Below are positions 34,301 to 43,800 of a DNA stretch of 64,000 nucleotides, piece by piece. The DNA lies in the NCBI GenBank assembly GCA_005223035.1, contig NJBK01000006.1, positions 37,310 through 101,309 of the forward strand, given 5' to 3'. Each line of letters opens with the position of its first letter. The first letter of the stretch is position 1. A model generated the notes under the pieces. The model was given only the letters and a program-made list of their open reading frames with translations. It was not told the DNA's origin and ran no database searches. This stretch comes from Chloroflexi bacterium B3_Chlor. GTDB lineage: Bacteria > Chloroflexota > Anaerolineae > UBA7937 > B3-Chlor. The position numbers and the translations under genes were made by a program.

Positions 34301-34373
34301 TGAAGAGGGAGAAAGCCAAGAAGACCAGAAGTGTCAGTAGAGCGGCGCTATGAACGCGGCTTGGGCTGCCCAT
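31305..34373 (-). CDS. GT39-type membrane glycosyltransferase with three C-terminal beta domains
   Basis: 1022 residues. SLWYDEGFS at 32-40 is the GT39 acidic motif, with DIHPPFYYY, YSQEARMYTLV and about eleven membrane segments to residue 450. The rest is extracellular and includes three copies of the shared domain: IQLLGYTVLQ...LVLYWQSL, LELVGYDLSP...LSLYWHAL and VALYGYDLST...LTLYWQAL, each ending in a PPGEY-type strand. It is the longest of the set. It likely uses a polyprenyl-linked sugar; the tails may bind glycan or the cell wall. Confidence 0.88.
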   Translation of the reverse strand: MGSPSRVHSAALLTLLVFLAFSLFTFRLEYQSLWYDEGFSVYLAEMSLGEITARTARDIHPPFYYYILHFWLILFGNSEFALRFLSVIFGVLSVPLIHAVGRRLLGSVSGLLAAALVTISPLFLWYSQEARMYTLVTFLCLLSTYLLLRVMDGRGKRILLWTGYVLSNAVAVYAHFYAFFVLCFQSLLLLGWWALWSKGRVRERWPTLVSGLLCQLSVLGAYLPWSGFVLQRYGADVSYWKGTLRVSEVLRKTLITFSTGHSVLEVIAQPIALGYLLIVLAGLSVLILSGVRGWEPGTVRDGESAPMIHRWPWLTLVGLLLYLSLPCLLLMIISYQRAKFHPRYLMLAAPAFFLLISGGIASLLGVARRSVARRRAAALVTGSVFLSFIVLTSTYGLFNAYFDINFLKDDFRSAVRYIEERKGDNEAIILTSGHFFPVFSYYYHQDDWYPIPDEPTLSAEHVLNYSLADELNNILPGKDGVWVLLWQHEVVDPVGFLTMMLGQEGTLVPYRGGFWGLKLLHYALPPDVHFSSEPQIDHPVVVNFDDRIQLLGYTVLQGKATTRELELVLYWQSLHDLEEDFKVSLRLRDEDGHQWGGYDGRPASLLHPTFRWSPGEKLFGQVVMVPDVATPPGEYTLQASVYSDVNLVGLDILDSQGTPTGTTAPLGTVELLKGSAASLGEIRPSHSLQADFGQGLELVGYDLSPDAAQPGDKVQLSLYWHALPALADDYVVSLQLYDEEGNLTDEGISGPAVVDWIAPPESTLAGRAYHPVNRWYPTSFWRAGEVVRGQYSYSVPLHASPGDGELRVTLLRCLDGFAVTASSSLDDQLQEGEVLIAFQGPSGHEGEVLVCRGEALPAQIVVAPLHIEATERVFSPPEVQHRLAPGNLGNKVALYGYDLSTDALRPGDTLYLTLYWQALDTMDTSYTVFTHLLDGGSQVRGQMDSTPLGGARPTTGWVPPEYLRDEYRLVLQRDAPPGEYIIEVGMYDAATPDFRRLPLLDPQGNVLDNRIVLDTVVHVRAR

Positions 34374-34400
34374 GCACTATTACCCTTTTCTCTCCAGGGT

Positions 34401-34429
34401 ATCTTAGCATAGCTGCCACGCTCCTACAA
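34401..34429 (-). promoter_or_regulatory. sigma70-type promoter of the 31305-34373 gene
   Basis: On the minus strand: TTGTAG, 17-base spacer, TAAGAT, about 28 bases before the start codon. Confidence 0.55.
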
Positions 34430-34447
34430 CCCGGCGGCCCAGACGGT

Positions 34448-37192
34448 TCAGTCCACGGCCTGGAAGATGATATGGTCGAAGGCAGCCGCAGCGGTGGGCT
34501 CGGTAAGCCCTTGCCCGACCCCCACGCTCACCGGCTGTAGAACACCCATCCTCTCCAATGCCTGTCCCGGGATTGCCCCTTTGACGCCAATAACGGCGTG
34601 CTCCCAGCGGAACCTGCCTCGCAGGTCTCCGGTGGCACCGATGCTACCCAGGGCCCGCACTGCCTCCTCAGTCAGATGAAGCGAGGCCTCGTCCTCAACG
34701 GCCACCGCCACAATCTTCCCTGCGGGGATGGTCGCCAAGAAATCGGCTAGCAGCTGAGATTGCTCCTCAGAGGCGAACGTGTCGAAATGCCCCGCGCTCT
34801 CTACGAGCCCCGACCGGGGGTCCAGCACCACCATGTTGTAGCCTCGCTCATCGGGGGATAGGTTGCGGCCATCCACGTAGATGTGTCCGAAATCCCCTAC
34901 CTCTTCGCCAGCGCTCTTGACCAGGATATTGGCCGCAGCCGTCACTCCAGTATCTCCGATTACATAGTCGCCATCCTGTATCTCCTCCGCGGGAAAGAGG
35001 CGCCCAAAGCGGAAGTGGAACTCGTTCAGCCCATCCTTGAGACAATCGACAGGCAGGGTCACTCGGTATTCCTGCCACGCAGAAGACAGGTCCAGCCGAG
35101 TCACGAACTTTCCATTGAGGACGATCTCCAAGGTCTGATCTGGACCTGGGGCCATCACTCGCAGTGTCATCTGCTGCCTTCTACGTGGTAGACTGACGAA
35201 CAGGCGGGTCTCCTTCCTCTGTGCCCACATGTGTTCGCCGCCGCTCTCACTCCACCCCTCGCCCAGGTTGAGGTGCGCTGCATCAGTACCCAAGTCGATG
35301 ACCGTTTCCCGCTGCGGGGGAGGAGGCGTCACTGAATAGGCGACAATCCCACCTTGGTCGTACACCTCTTCCCCGCCGATAACAGAACTGACGTAATTGT
35401 GCAGCGGGCGTGGAATCTCATCCGTGTGCAGGATCACATACCGGACGTTGAGGAGTCGTAACAACGAAGGAGCCAATTCCTTGTCGTGTTGCCACGTCTC
35501 TTGGTCCACCTCATGCCCGGTCTCCAGAGCGATAATGCTGTTGATGACGGGGGCCTCAGTGAAGTACTGGAAACTGAACTCAGGGTTGCGAGAGGTGTTG
35601 CCCCCCACAATCCTCTTCTCGTGCGTGGTCTGGTAGAACTGCTCGAACATGATCACGGGGTCCTTGGTACCGGTGACCCTGAAGCCATTCCTCCAGGCCA
35701 GGGGTATCTCCAGAACGCTGAAATCTCCCTCTTCGGCGGCAACGGTTTGATATATGTCCGGCACCCTCATGTCGGAGAGAGGCAAGGGGACGGAGAGATG
35801 CTCGATGAGAATCAGCGACGCGATAGAGGCTGCAAAGGCCCATCTGCGTGACTTACCCTTCAAGGAACCGCTGAGCCGGTGCAAGCCATAGCCGGCCAGT
35901 GTAGCCCAACACAGAGCGAGCATCACACTGTAGCGGCTGGGATAGCGGTTCCCCTTAAAGAAGGGTAACGCCTGCAGCAGGTCGAAAGGCAGCGGAAGGT
36001 CGAGCTCCCTCCGGTTGATGCGCAGGGTAGGCCCAAGGGCGATGAGAGAAAAAGTCACAGCGGCGAGGACCCAGAATCGAACAGTGCGGTCTTTGAGAAG
36101 CCGAGTAGCACCACAAGCTGCCAGAACAAGCACGGTATAGCCGATGAAGACGAAGTTCAGATAGGAGAAATGGAAGCGCCTTCTCCATAGGTCCCGCAGC
36201 GGATGAAGATGGCTGGGTACCAAGAAACCCAGAAGGTCCGCCGAGAAAACATTGGCGAAACCCAATCCCTCCACCAGGAAGTCTCCCTCCACTGCCATCA
36301 CCCGGACCATGCGGTACAGGATGGGCGACATGCCAAACAGAAAGATGATGGCCACCAACGCCAGATTCCTGACGAACGGGAGACTCTGCCGCCACCCATC
36401 AGCTGTCAGCCAATACAGGACGTAGACAAAGGTGAAGATGATCAGGAAGGACGCGTACGTGAATTCGGTGTACCCGTTCAACAGCAGGAAAAGCGCCGCC
36501 AAGAGGGGATAACGCAGGCGGCCGGGACGCCGTCGAGTCTTTATCACGAACAAGATGTAGAAAGGTATCCACTGCGTGCTGGCGATGTTGAACTGGCCGA
36601 GGGAGGCGTAGATGAATCTATTGGAAGAGAAGGCATAGATCAGCCCTGAGATGAAGGCAATCGAGGGATGCGCCTCCGGCGGAAGAAGATATTTGACAAG
36701 CAAATAGGCCCCATAACCGGAAAGGACAAAGGTCAAAAAAAGGATGACGTTGCTGCCAGCCACCAGGCCCACGACGGATTGAAGAGGCACGGACGCCAAC
36801 CCATTGACTATGGTCAGGGTGTAGAAAGTCAGATCGATGCCAATGGGATAGAACATGAAGTCGCAGATGAGGGGATTGGTTCTAAGATCGACGAGTGCGT
36901 GCTTAACCCACCACAGGTTCCACACAAGAGCCGGGTCGTCGCTGCCGTCGCCGGGTACATGAGAGGTGAAATGGAAGACCAATGGGTAAGTCAGGATGAC
37001 GGTCAACAGGAGATACGACCCCAAGACGGCGATATCACCTCTCCACGGGAAGCGCTTGCGCAAACCTGGGTACTCCTCTTCGTTATCGAGCTTGGGCCCC
37101 GATCTGCCCAGGGACTGGTCGACGGGACGCAAAGACAGACTGCAAGTGACACCATAGTATATCCATCCTGATAAGTTATCGGCAAACCCCAT
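34448..37192 (-). CDS. large membrane protein of the YfhO/6-PTP-related type with C-terminal ILEI/FAM3-like domain
   Basis: About 914 residues from ATG 37192 (MGFADNL); the track start overlaps the divergent folC gene. The N-terminal half has VLGSYLLLTVILTYPL, PGDGSDD, LVWNLWWVKHAL, FMFYPIGIDLTF and about eleven membrane segments, closely parallel to the truncated gene at 1-1915. A jelly-roll region (TLRVMAPGPDQTLEIVLNG) follows. Residues near 780-890 (GHIYVDGRNLSPDERGYNMV, HFDTFAS, GKIVAVAVEDEASLHL, LGSIGATGDLRGRFRWEHAV) fit the interleukin-like EMT inducer (ILEI/FAM3) domain. Function unknown; cell-envelope glycan work is inferred from the membrane half. Confidence 0.82.
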   Translation of the reverse strand: MGFADNLSGWIYYGVTCSLSLRPVDQSLGRSGPKLDNEEEYPGLRKRFPWRGDIAVLGSYLLLTVILTYPLVFHFTSHVPGDGSDDPALVWNLWWVKHALVDLRTNPLICDFMFYPIGIDLTFYTLTIVNGLASVPLQSVVGLVAGSNVILFLTFVLSGYGAYLLVKYLLPPEAHPSIAFISGLIYAFSSNRFIYASLGQFNIASTQWIPFYILFVIKTRRRPGRLRYPLLAALFLLLNGYTEFTYASFLIIFTFVYVLYWLTADGWRQSLPFVRNLALVAIIFLFGMSPILYRMVRVMAVEGDFLVEGLGFANVFSADLLGFLVPSHLHPLRDLWRRRFHFSYLNFVFIGYTVLVLAACGATRLLKDRTVRFWVLAAVTFSLIALGPTLRINRRELDLPLPFDLLQALPFFKGNRYPSRYSVMLALCWATLAGYGLHRLSGSLKGKSRRWAFAASIASLILIEHLSVPLPLSDMRVPDIYQTVAAEEGDFSVLEIPLAWRNGFRVTGTKDPVIMFEQFYQTTHEKRIVGGNTSRNPEFSFQYFTEAPVINSIIALETGHEVDQETWQHDKELAPSLLRLLNVRYVILHTDEIPRPLHNYVSSVIGGEEVYDQGGIVAYSVTPPPPQRETVIDLGTDAAHLNLGEGWSESGGEHMWAQRKETRLFVSLPRRRQQMTLRVMAPGPDQTLEIVLNGKFVTRLDLSSAWQEYRVTLPVDCLKDGLNEFHFRFGRLFPAEEIQDGDYVIGDTGVTAAANILVKSAGEEVGDFGHIYVDGRNLSPDERGYNMVVLDPRSGLVESAGHFDTFASEEQSQLLADFLATIPAGKIVAVAVEDEASLHLTEEAVRALGSIGATGDLRGRFRWEHAVIGVKGAIPGQALERMGVLQPVSVGVGQGLTEPTAAAAFDHIIFQAVD

Positions 37193-37197
37193 ACGAT

Positions 37198-37225
37198 TTG
37201 CTTTTCGGCCTTGCTGGTGTAGAAT
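37198..37225 (+). promoter_or_regulatory. promoter of folC
   Basis: TTGCTT, 16-base spacer, TAGAAT, 20 bases before ATG 37245. It supports ATG 37245 over the upstream GTG 37233. Confidence 0.5.
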
Positions 37226-37244
37226 AGCCAGAGTGAGGCGCGCC

Positions 37245-38612
37245 ATGTTTAGCTACCAAGAAGCCCTCGATTACATCTACAGCTTCGTTGACCAGGAGAA
37301 ACTGACCCCCGACCAGTACGTCCCGCGCCGCTTCGACCTGGAAAACATGAAAAGGCTCCTCTCCATGCTGGGCAATCCCCATCTCACCCTGCGGGCGGTT
37401 CACGTCGCGGGCACCAAGGGCAAAGGGTCCACCTGTGCCATGATGGCTAGCATACTGCAGGCAGCAGGCTACCGTGTGGGGCTGTTCACGCAGCCACACC
37501 TGCATACATTTCGGGAGCGGATAAGAATCGACGAGCGGCTCATGAGCGAGGAGGACTTGATAGCCGCACTCGAGAGGCAGAAGCCTTTCATAGAACAACT
37601 CTCCGACCCCAGCACCTTCGAGATAATGACAGCTCTCGCTTTCCAATACTTCGCCGAGCAGGAAGTGGATCTGGCCGTCGTTGAGACGGGTTTAGGTGGC
37701 CGTCTGGACACCACTAACGTCATCGAGCCCATGGTCTCGGTCATCACTTCCATTAGCTACGACCACACGTATATCCTGGGCGACACCCTGGAGCAGATCG
37801 CCAGCGAGAAAGCCGGCATCATCAAGAATGGAAAGCCTGTAGTTTGCGCTCCTCAGCGGGCGGTTGCGGAACAGGTTATCGTCGAAGTCTGCCGGCAGAG
37901 AAGGGCACCATTGGTTCTGCTGGGCAGGGATTGGGTGTGCCACACCGGAGAAGCAGACGTTGAAGGCCAGTTGTTTGAAGTGGCGAGCAAGATACCGGAC
38001 GCAGATGGGCTGCTAACGCCCAGAACGAGCCACGAGTTTTGGATCCCCTTGCTAGGCCGTTATCAGGTAGTGAACGCCACAACCAGCATCGCTACGATTG
38101 ATCAACTGGTCCGACAGGGGACAAGCGTGTCCCTCGAGCAAGTGACTGAGGGCCTGCGGCGAGCAAAGTGGCCAGGCCGCCTGGAGATCCTGGGACGCGA
38201 GCCTCTGCTTGTCATGGACGGAGCACACAACGTTGACTCGGTACAGCGACTAATGAGAGCGCTGCGGGAGTACCTCAACTTCGATGATCTGATCGTGATC
38301 GCGGGGTTCTCGCTTGACAAGGACATACCCAGCATGATGAGGGAATTGGCGTCTCACGCTCGAGAAGTAATCGTCACCCAGGCTGAACATCCCCGGGCGG
38401 GCGACCCTCAAGTCATTGTGGACCGAGTGGGACCGTCGAGAACACGGCTCACTGCCGTGACCGACGCGGCCTCAGCGCTGTGGCGAGCCCTGGAGTTGGC
38501 CGGCAAGAAGGATTTGGTGTGCGTCACGGGGTCGCTCTTTGTGGTGGCCGAAGCCAGGGCTGCGTGGTTGGAGGCGAAAGGAGAGGAGTTCGAGCGAGAT
38601 CCCCCACTGTAG
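37245..38612 (+). CDS. folC: folylpolyglutamate synthase / dihydrofolate synthase
   Basis: About 455 residues from ATG 37245 (GAGG 8 bases upstream). P-loop GTKGKGST at 56-63, TQPHLHTFRERIRI, ALAFQYFAEQEVDLAVVETGLGGRLDTTN and MDGAHNVDSV are all family motifs. It adds glutamate to folates (and may add it to dihydropteroate). Transcribed away from the large membrane protein. Length and motifs are normal, with no sign of decay. Confidence 0.93.
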   Translation: MFSYQEALDYIYSFVDQEKLTPDQYVPRRFDLENMKRLLSMLGNPHLTLRAVHVAGTKGKGSTCAMMASILQAAGYRVGLFTQPHLHTFRERIRIDERLMSEEDLIAALERQKPFIEQLSDPSTFEIMTALAFQYFAEQEVDLAVVETGLGGRLDTTNVIEPMVSVITSISYDHTYILGDTLEQIASEKAGIIKNGKPVVCAPQRAVAEQVIVEVCRQRRAPLVLLGRDWVCHTGEADVEGQLFEVASKIPDADGLLTPRTSHEFWIPLLGRYQVVNATTSIATIDQLVRQGTSVSLEQVTEGLRRAKWPGRLEILGREPLLVMDGAHNVDSVQRLMRALREYLNFDDLIVIAGFSLDKDIPSMMRELASHAREVIVTQAEHPRAGDPQVIVDRVGPSRTRLTAVTDAASALWRALELAGKKDLVCVTGSLFVVAEARAAWLEAKGEEFERDPPL

Positions 38613-38804
38613 GTGGATCAAAGCGCCAGGGGAGTCTATACTGCCTGTCTACGTCGACACCGGCTGTTCTGAACGTGGCCAAATCAGCGTCTCTTCTCTT
38701 CGGATGTTGAATGCCATGAGCCAGAATGGACGTACCCCCCCAGCCCCGCTCAGGAGCACCTATCCCTTGCTCTCGGCGCAAGCCAGCTCAGCGAGCCACA
38801 ATTC

Positions 38805-39752
38805 CTACAGGTCGCGGTCCGGCTGAGCCCTCCCTTCCAACTCCGCGATGAACTCCTCAGCCTGCATGGCCGCTCTCGCGCCAGAACCCACCGCAGTGGC
38901 AATCTGCCACGCAACTCCCTCCTGCACATCGCCTGCCGCGAAGACACCTTCTACACTAGTCATCTGTCGCTCGTCGGTTACTATGTAGCCTGCGCTGTCC
39001 AGCTCCAACTGCCCTTTGAACAGTTCGGTATTGGGTACGTGTCCCACGAAGATGAAGACACCCTGCGTCTCCAGTGTTGATTCCTCGCCTGTTTCTCTAT
39101 TCTTCAAACGAACGCCGCTCACGCCGCCGTCGCCTCTTATCTCGGTCACCACCGTGTCCCAGACGAAATGCATCTTCTCGTTGCTCTTGGCTACGTCCTC
39201 CACTACCTTCTCCGCCCGCAACCTGTCGCGCCGATGGACAATGTGAACCTCGCTGGCAAACTTTGTGAGGAAAATCGCCTCTTTTACTGCAGCGTCCCCC
39301 CCACCAACGACGACCACTTTCTGATCGCGGTAGAAATACCCGTCACACGTAGCACACGAAGACACGCCGCGTCCGGCGAACTCCGTCTCCCCTGGGATTC
39401 CCAGCTTGCGGGGGGATCTGCCGGTGGCGATGATGAGGGCCTTGGCCTCATGCTCGCCACCGTGTTCCCTGATCTTGAAAGGATCGGCAGAGAGATCTAC
39501 TGCCACTACCTCGCCCATCAGTAGCTCCGCGCCGAAGCGCTCGGCTTGCCGCTGCATCAGCTGGGCCAGCTCAAAGCCGCCGATGCCATCGGGGAAGCCG
39601 GGGTAGTTCTCCACCCGCTCGGTCAGCGCCATGCTTCCTCCTAAGTCCTTGCCGCTAATGAGCAACGGCAACAGATTGGCTCGTCCAGCATAGGTTGCCG
39701 CCGCTAGCGCTGCGGGCCCCGAGCCGATGATGATGAGGTTGCGCGGTTCCAT
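38805..39752 (-). CDS. trxB: thioredoxin reductase
   Basis: 315 residues. FAD-binding GSGPAALAAATYAGRA at the N-terminus, redox pair CATC at 133-136, NADPH-binding VVGGGDAAVKEAIFL and C-terminal GVFAAGDVQEG. It reduces thioredoxin with NADPH in the cytoplasm. No thioredoxin gene is adjacent. A promoter (39877-39905) lies about 125 bases upstream and overlaps the promoter of the divergent methyltransferase. Confidence 0.94.
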   Translation of the reverse strand: MEPRNLIIIGSGPAALAAATYAGRANLLPLLISGKDLGGSMALTERVENYPGFPDGIGGFELAQLMQRQAERFGAELLMGEVVAVDLSADPFKIREHGGEHEAKALIIATGRSPRKLGIPGETEFAGRGVSSCATCDGYFYRDQKVVVVGGGDAAVKEAIFLTKFASEVHIVHRRDRLRAEKVVEDVAKSNEKMHFVWDTVVTEIRGDGGVSGVRLKNRETGEESTLETQGVFIFVGHVPNTELFKGQLELDSAGYIVTDERQMTSVEGVFAAGDVQEGVAWQIATAVGSGARAAMQAEEFIAELEGRAQPDRDL

Positions 39753-39876
39753 GATTGCTTCTCCTTACTATCCTCAGATCAGCGCCTCGTCACAGCAAGA
39801 ATCTTTAGGAAGTTCTATCTCATCGCGGATGGGAGTCAGTCTCAACCCCGTTTGGGGCCACATCCCAGCGCCCGAT

Positions 39877-39905
39877 ATTCTACTTTGTCTGACCATCGTT
39901 GACAA
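39877..39905 (-). promoter_or_regulatory. sigma70-type promoter of trxB
   Basis: On the minus strand: TTGTCA, 17-base spacer, TAGAAT. Its -35 hexamer shares five bases with the -35 of the plus-strand promoter. Confidence 0.6.
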
Positions 39906-39928
39906 GCCTATTGGGCTTGGGCTAACAT
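39899..39928 (+). promoter_or_regulatory. sigma70-type promoter of the 39983 methyltransferase
   Basis: TTGACA, 18-base spacer, TAACAT, about 55 bases before ATG 39983. Confidence 0.55.
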
Positions 39929-39982
39929 TACATCGCATAGCGACAGACAGCTGAGGCGATTGCAGGAACAGGTGCTGATGGC

Positions 39983-40741
39983 ATGACCGTCCAACTGGAC
40001 AAAGGTGCGCTGCTAGGGCATCCCAGTTACGTCTGGCGTTCCGGGCAGCAGCGACGGTTGGGACTAATAGATAGATACGCACCTCTGGAAGGAAAGAGTA
40101 TCCTGGACGTAGGCTGTGGAGTGGGCATGTACGTCGAGAGATTCCGCGCGTTCAGCGAACAGACCTACGGTATTGACATAGAAGTCGAGAGAGTAGTGGA
40201 GGGAGGGAGAAGGCTCCCCAACCTCCTCGCCGCCGCTGCCGAGGCACTACCCTTCGCCGATAGCAGCTTCGACATCCTCGTTCTGCATGAGGTTCTGGAG
40301 CACGTATCAGATGATCGCCAGGCGATGGAGGAGGCACATCGGCTTCTCAAACCGGGAGGCAGGATTGTCATCTTCGCACCCAACCGTCTGTACCCTTTCG
40401 AAACCCATGGAATCTGGTGGCGCGGAGGATACAGGTTCGGTAACTTCCCTCTGGTGAACTATCTGCCCCATCCTCTCCGGAACCGGCTGTGCCCTCACGT
40501 GCGAACTTATACCCTGAGAGACTTGCACCGGCTTCTGTCGAATGTGGAGCACCGCGTCATTGCCCAGAGACGGATTTATCCCGGCTATGACAATATCTAT
40601 GTTCGCCACGCTCGGCTGGCGTCCGTCCTGCGCCGCATCACGTACTTCCTGGAAGGCACGCCCCTGCGCATCTTTGGCCTCTCTCATTTCATGGTCGTGG
40701 AGAAGCCAGCTAACAGCGTCGTTAGCACAGCTGTTCCATAG
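39983..40741 (+). CDS. class I SAM-dependent methyltransferase
   Basis: 252 residues. Motif I ILDVGCGVGMYVERF, acidic post-II residue (YGIDIE), AEALPFADSSFDILVLHEVLEHVSDDRQAMEE, and LLKPGGRIVIFAPNRLYPFETHG. The C-terminal part (YRFGNFPLVNYLPHPLRNRL, HFMVVEKP) is typical of UbiE-like enzymes acting on lipids or glycans. Substrate not known. It has its own promoter and is followed by the PBP1A gene with a separate promoter. Confidence 0.88.
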   Translation: MTVQLDKGALLGHPSYVWRSGQQRRLGLIDRYAPLEGKSILDVGCGVGMYVERFRAFSEQTYGIDIEVERVVEGGRRLPNLLAAAAEALPFADSSFDILVLHEVLEHVSDDRQAMEEAHRLLKPGGRIVIFAPNRLYPFETHGIWWRGGYRFGNFPLVNYLPHPLRNRLCPHVRTYTLRDLHRLLSNVEHRVIAQRRIYPGYDNIYVRHARLASVLRRITYFLEGTPLRIFGLSHFMVVEKPANSVVSTAVP

Positions 40742-40746
40742 CCTGT

Positions 40747-40775
40747 TTGCACTTTGCGCTGCCATTTGCTAGTAT
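40747..40775 (+). promoter_or_regulatory. promoter of the PBP1A-surE-nitroreductase operon
   Basis: TTGCAC, 17-base spacer, TAGTAT, about 31 bases before ATG 40807. Confidence 0.5.
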
Positions 40776-40806
40776 GAACCCAGATTGACTCTGCGGGAAG
40801 ACCAGT

Positions 40807-43800
40807 ATGACCTCCAATATCAGACTCATCATCGCCAGACGTAGACAGCGCAGACACGCAGCGAAGAACAACAATCAGCTGCCCAAGATAACAACTTCGG
40901 CGTTTGGCGTAGTCATCGTGAGCTTGGCATTCTCAGTGATCGCCGGCCTGGGATCGGCCGTTGGCGTATATGCACACTATGCCCAGCAGCTGCCCCCCGC
41001 GGAGATGATTGAGATTCAAACCTCGCAGAGCTTCAAAACGACCACGATATATGATCGAACGGGGACCAAGCCCTTGTACGAGGTTTTCGACCCCCGCTGG
41101 GGAAACCGCACGGTAGTCTCCATAGACCAGATCCCTGATGATCTGATAAACGCCACCATCGCTATCGAGGACCAGAATTTCTACACCAACCCCGGCATTA
41201 ACCTCCGCGGCATCATGCGCGCCTTCTACGTCGACATCACGGGACAAGGTTTTCAAGGCGGTAGTTCCATTACTCAACTACTAGTCAAGAATGTGATCAT
41301 AGCCCCCGAGGAGAGAACACAGCGCACCCTTTCCCGCAAGATCAAGGAAGCTATCCTCGCCGTCGAGATCACGCGACGGTACAGCAAGGATCAAATCCTG
41401 GAATGGTACCTGAATACCGTGTTCTTTGGGAATATGGCCTACGGTGCTGAAGCCGCAGCACAGGCCTACTATGGCAAACACGTGCAAGACCTGAGCCTGG
41501 CCGAGTGCGCCATGTTGTCCGCTCTGCCCAATGCCCCAGCTACCTACTCTCCTCTCACCAATCCCGAGGAGGCTACCATCCGTCAGTACTTGGTTCTGGA
41601 TGCCATGTTCCGCCAAGGATACATGACCTACGATGAGATAGTGGCGGCCAAGGCCGAAGAACTGCACTACGCGCCCGTCCGGTTCGACATCGAGGCGCCC
41701 CACTTCGTGATGTACGTTCGCCAGTTGCTGGAGGAGCGATACGGCTCAGACTTGGTGTATCAAGGCGGACTGAAGGTTTACACTACGCTCGATCTGGATT
41801 TACAGCGCGTAGCGGAAGACATCGCCAGGCAGCACATAGCCGAACTCCAGGCGGATGAACGCAACGCCTCCAACGCTGCCGTTGTGGCCATCAAGCCGCC
41901 CACAGGGGAAATACTGGTGATGGTGGGCAGCCTGGACTATTTCGAACCACAGATAGATGGTCAGGTCAACGTAGCCCTGGCCGAGCGACAACCGGGGTCT
42001 TCTTTCAAGATGTTTACGTACACGGAGGCCCTGCTGCAGGGCCACACCCCAGCCTCGTTGGTAATGGATGTGCGCACTACGTTCCCTGATCCAGACTTCT
42101 CACACCCCTACACGCCGGAAAACTACGATCGCGAGTTTCACGGCCCTCTGCGGCTCCGACAGGCCCTGGCTCGCTCCATCAATGTCGCTGCAGTGAAGGT
42201 GTTGAGCTGGGTCGGAGTGAGAAACGTGATTGACGTCTCTCACCGCATGGGGATCAACACACTGACTCAAGACTACTATGGCTTGAGTCTGACCTTGGGC
42301 GGCGGAGAGGTCAGGCTTCTTGACATGACCTACGCCTTCAGTGTACTGGCCAACGGTGGCTACATGGCTGGTCAGCCTGTGCCGGACGACAAGTTGAGGC
42401 CAGGATATCGGGAGTTGGATCCGGTGGCCATCCTGCGGGTCGAGGATGCCAACGGCAACGTGCTGGAGGAGTACCAGAGTGCCGAGCTAAGAGACGTAAT
42501 CAGTCCTCAGGTTGCCTACGTCATCACGCACATGCTGTCGGACAATGTAGCTCGGACTCCCGCCTTCGGCTCCCGCAGCATGCTCTGGTTGGGAAACGAT
42601 CGACCTGTTGCGGCGAAGACCGGCACTACAACTGACTTCAAGGACTCGTGGACTATGGGCTTCACGCCCCAGCTCTGCGCGGGTGTATGGGTGGGCAATA
42701 GCGACAATGCGCCTATGGAACATGTGCCTGGCTCGCGGGGGGCGGCTCCCATCTGGCACAACCTCATGCTTGCCGCCTTGGAATCTGAGCCAGTGGTGCC
42801 CTTCGTTGAACCCCCGGGCCTGGAGTGGGGTGTGGTGGATGCCACGTCTGGGCTGCTTCCCACCGAGTACAGCCCGAGTACCGTAAGGGAGGTATTCCTC
42901 CCCGGCACAGTACCTACCGAGCATGACAACATCCATCAGATGTTCCATTTCTGCCGCACCTCTGGGAAACTAGCCACTGTCTATTGTCCGCTCGAGGAAG
43001 TGAGGGAGAAGGTATATGAGATCTACCCCCCCGAAGCGGCTGACTGGGTGAGGGAGAACGATGTCCCGCAGCCACCTACCGAGTATTGCGACGTCCACGG
43101 GCCGACTCCGCTGAGCGGAGATGTCGCCATCACCAAGCCCCGACCGTATGACTATATCCGCGGGTTAGTGCAGATACAGGGGAACGCTCGCGGGCCCAAT
43201 GTGCAGCTATATCGGCTGCAATACGGACCCGGGCTGAACCCTTCCTCCTGGACCCAGATAGGCGGCGATCATCCCTACACTGTTGACAACGGCCTGCTGG
43301 AAACGTGGGACGTGAGACAGTTGGATGGCCTCTACACTCTCCAGTTGTCGGTGGTGGATTGGAGCAACTACTATCGTCAGGCCACTATTCAGGTGACGGT
43401 GGATACTATCTCCCCGACGGTTGAGATCACCTACCCCATCACGGAGCAGCTCTACATCATGGAGGACGATGAATGGGTCAGCATCCAAGCGCAGGCGATG
43501 GACAACTTCTCCATGGACAGAGTGGAATTCCATCTAGACGATGAACTCCTGACTTACGACACCGTGAGCCCCTTCAACCAAAGGTGGACCATCGTCATGA
43601 CCACCACTTTGGAGGAGGACGCTGCGCTCCGCAAGGAGCTCACCGAGGACTCGCCCATCGAAGTTACCAACAGCATCACGGTGCCCCATACGATCCACGT
43701 GGTTGCAGTGGATGCAGCGGGTAATCGAATGAAGAGCGAAGAGGTAATGATCTACGTGGTCCACAAGCAGGAGGAGGAAGAGCAACCCGAAGCGTCGAAC

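Noticed and set aside
38613-38804. Possible extra gene between folC and trxB (plus ORF 38539-38826)
   Set aside because: It overlaps the end of folC, has no SD and no recognisable pattern.
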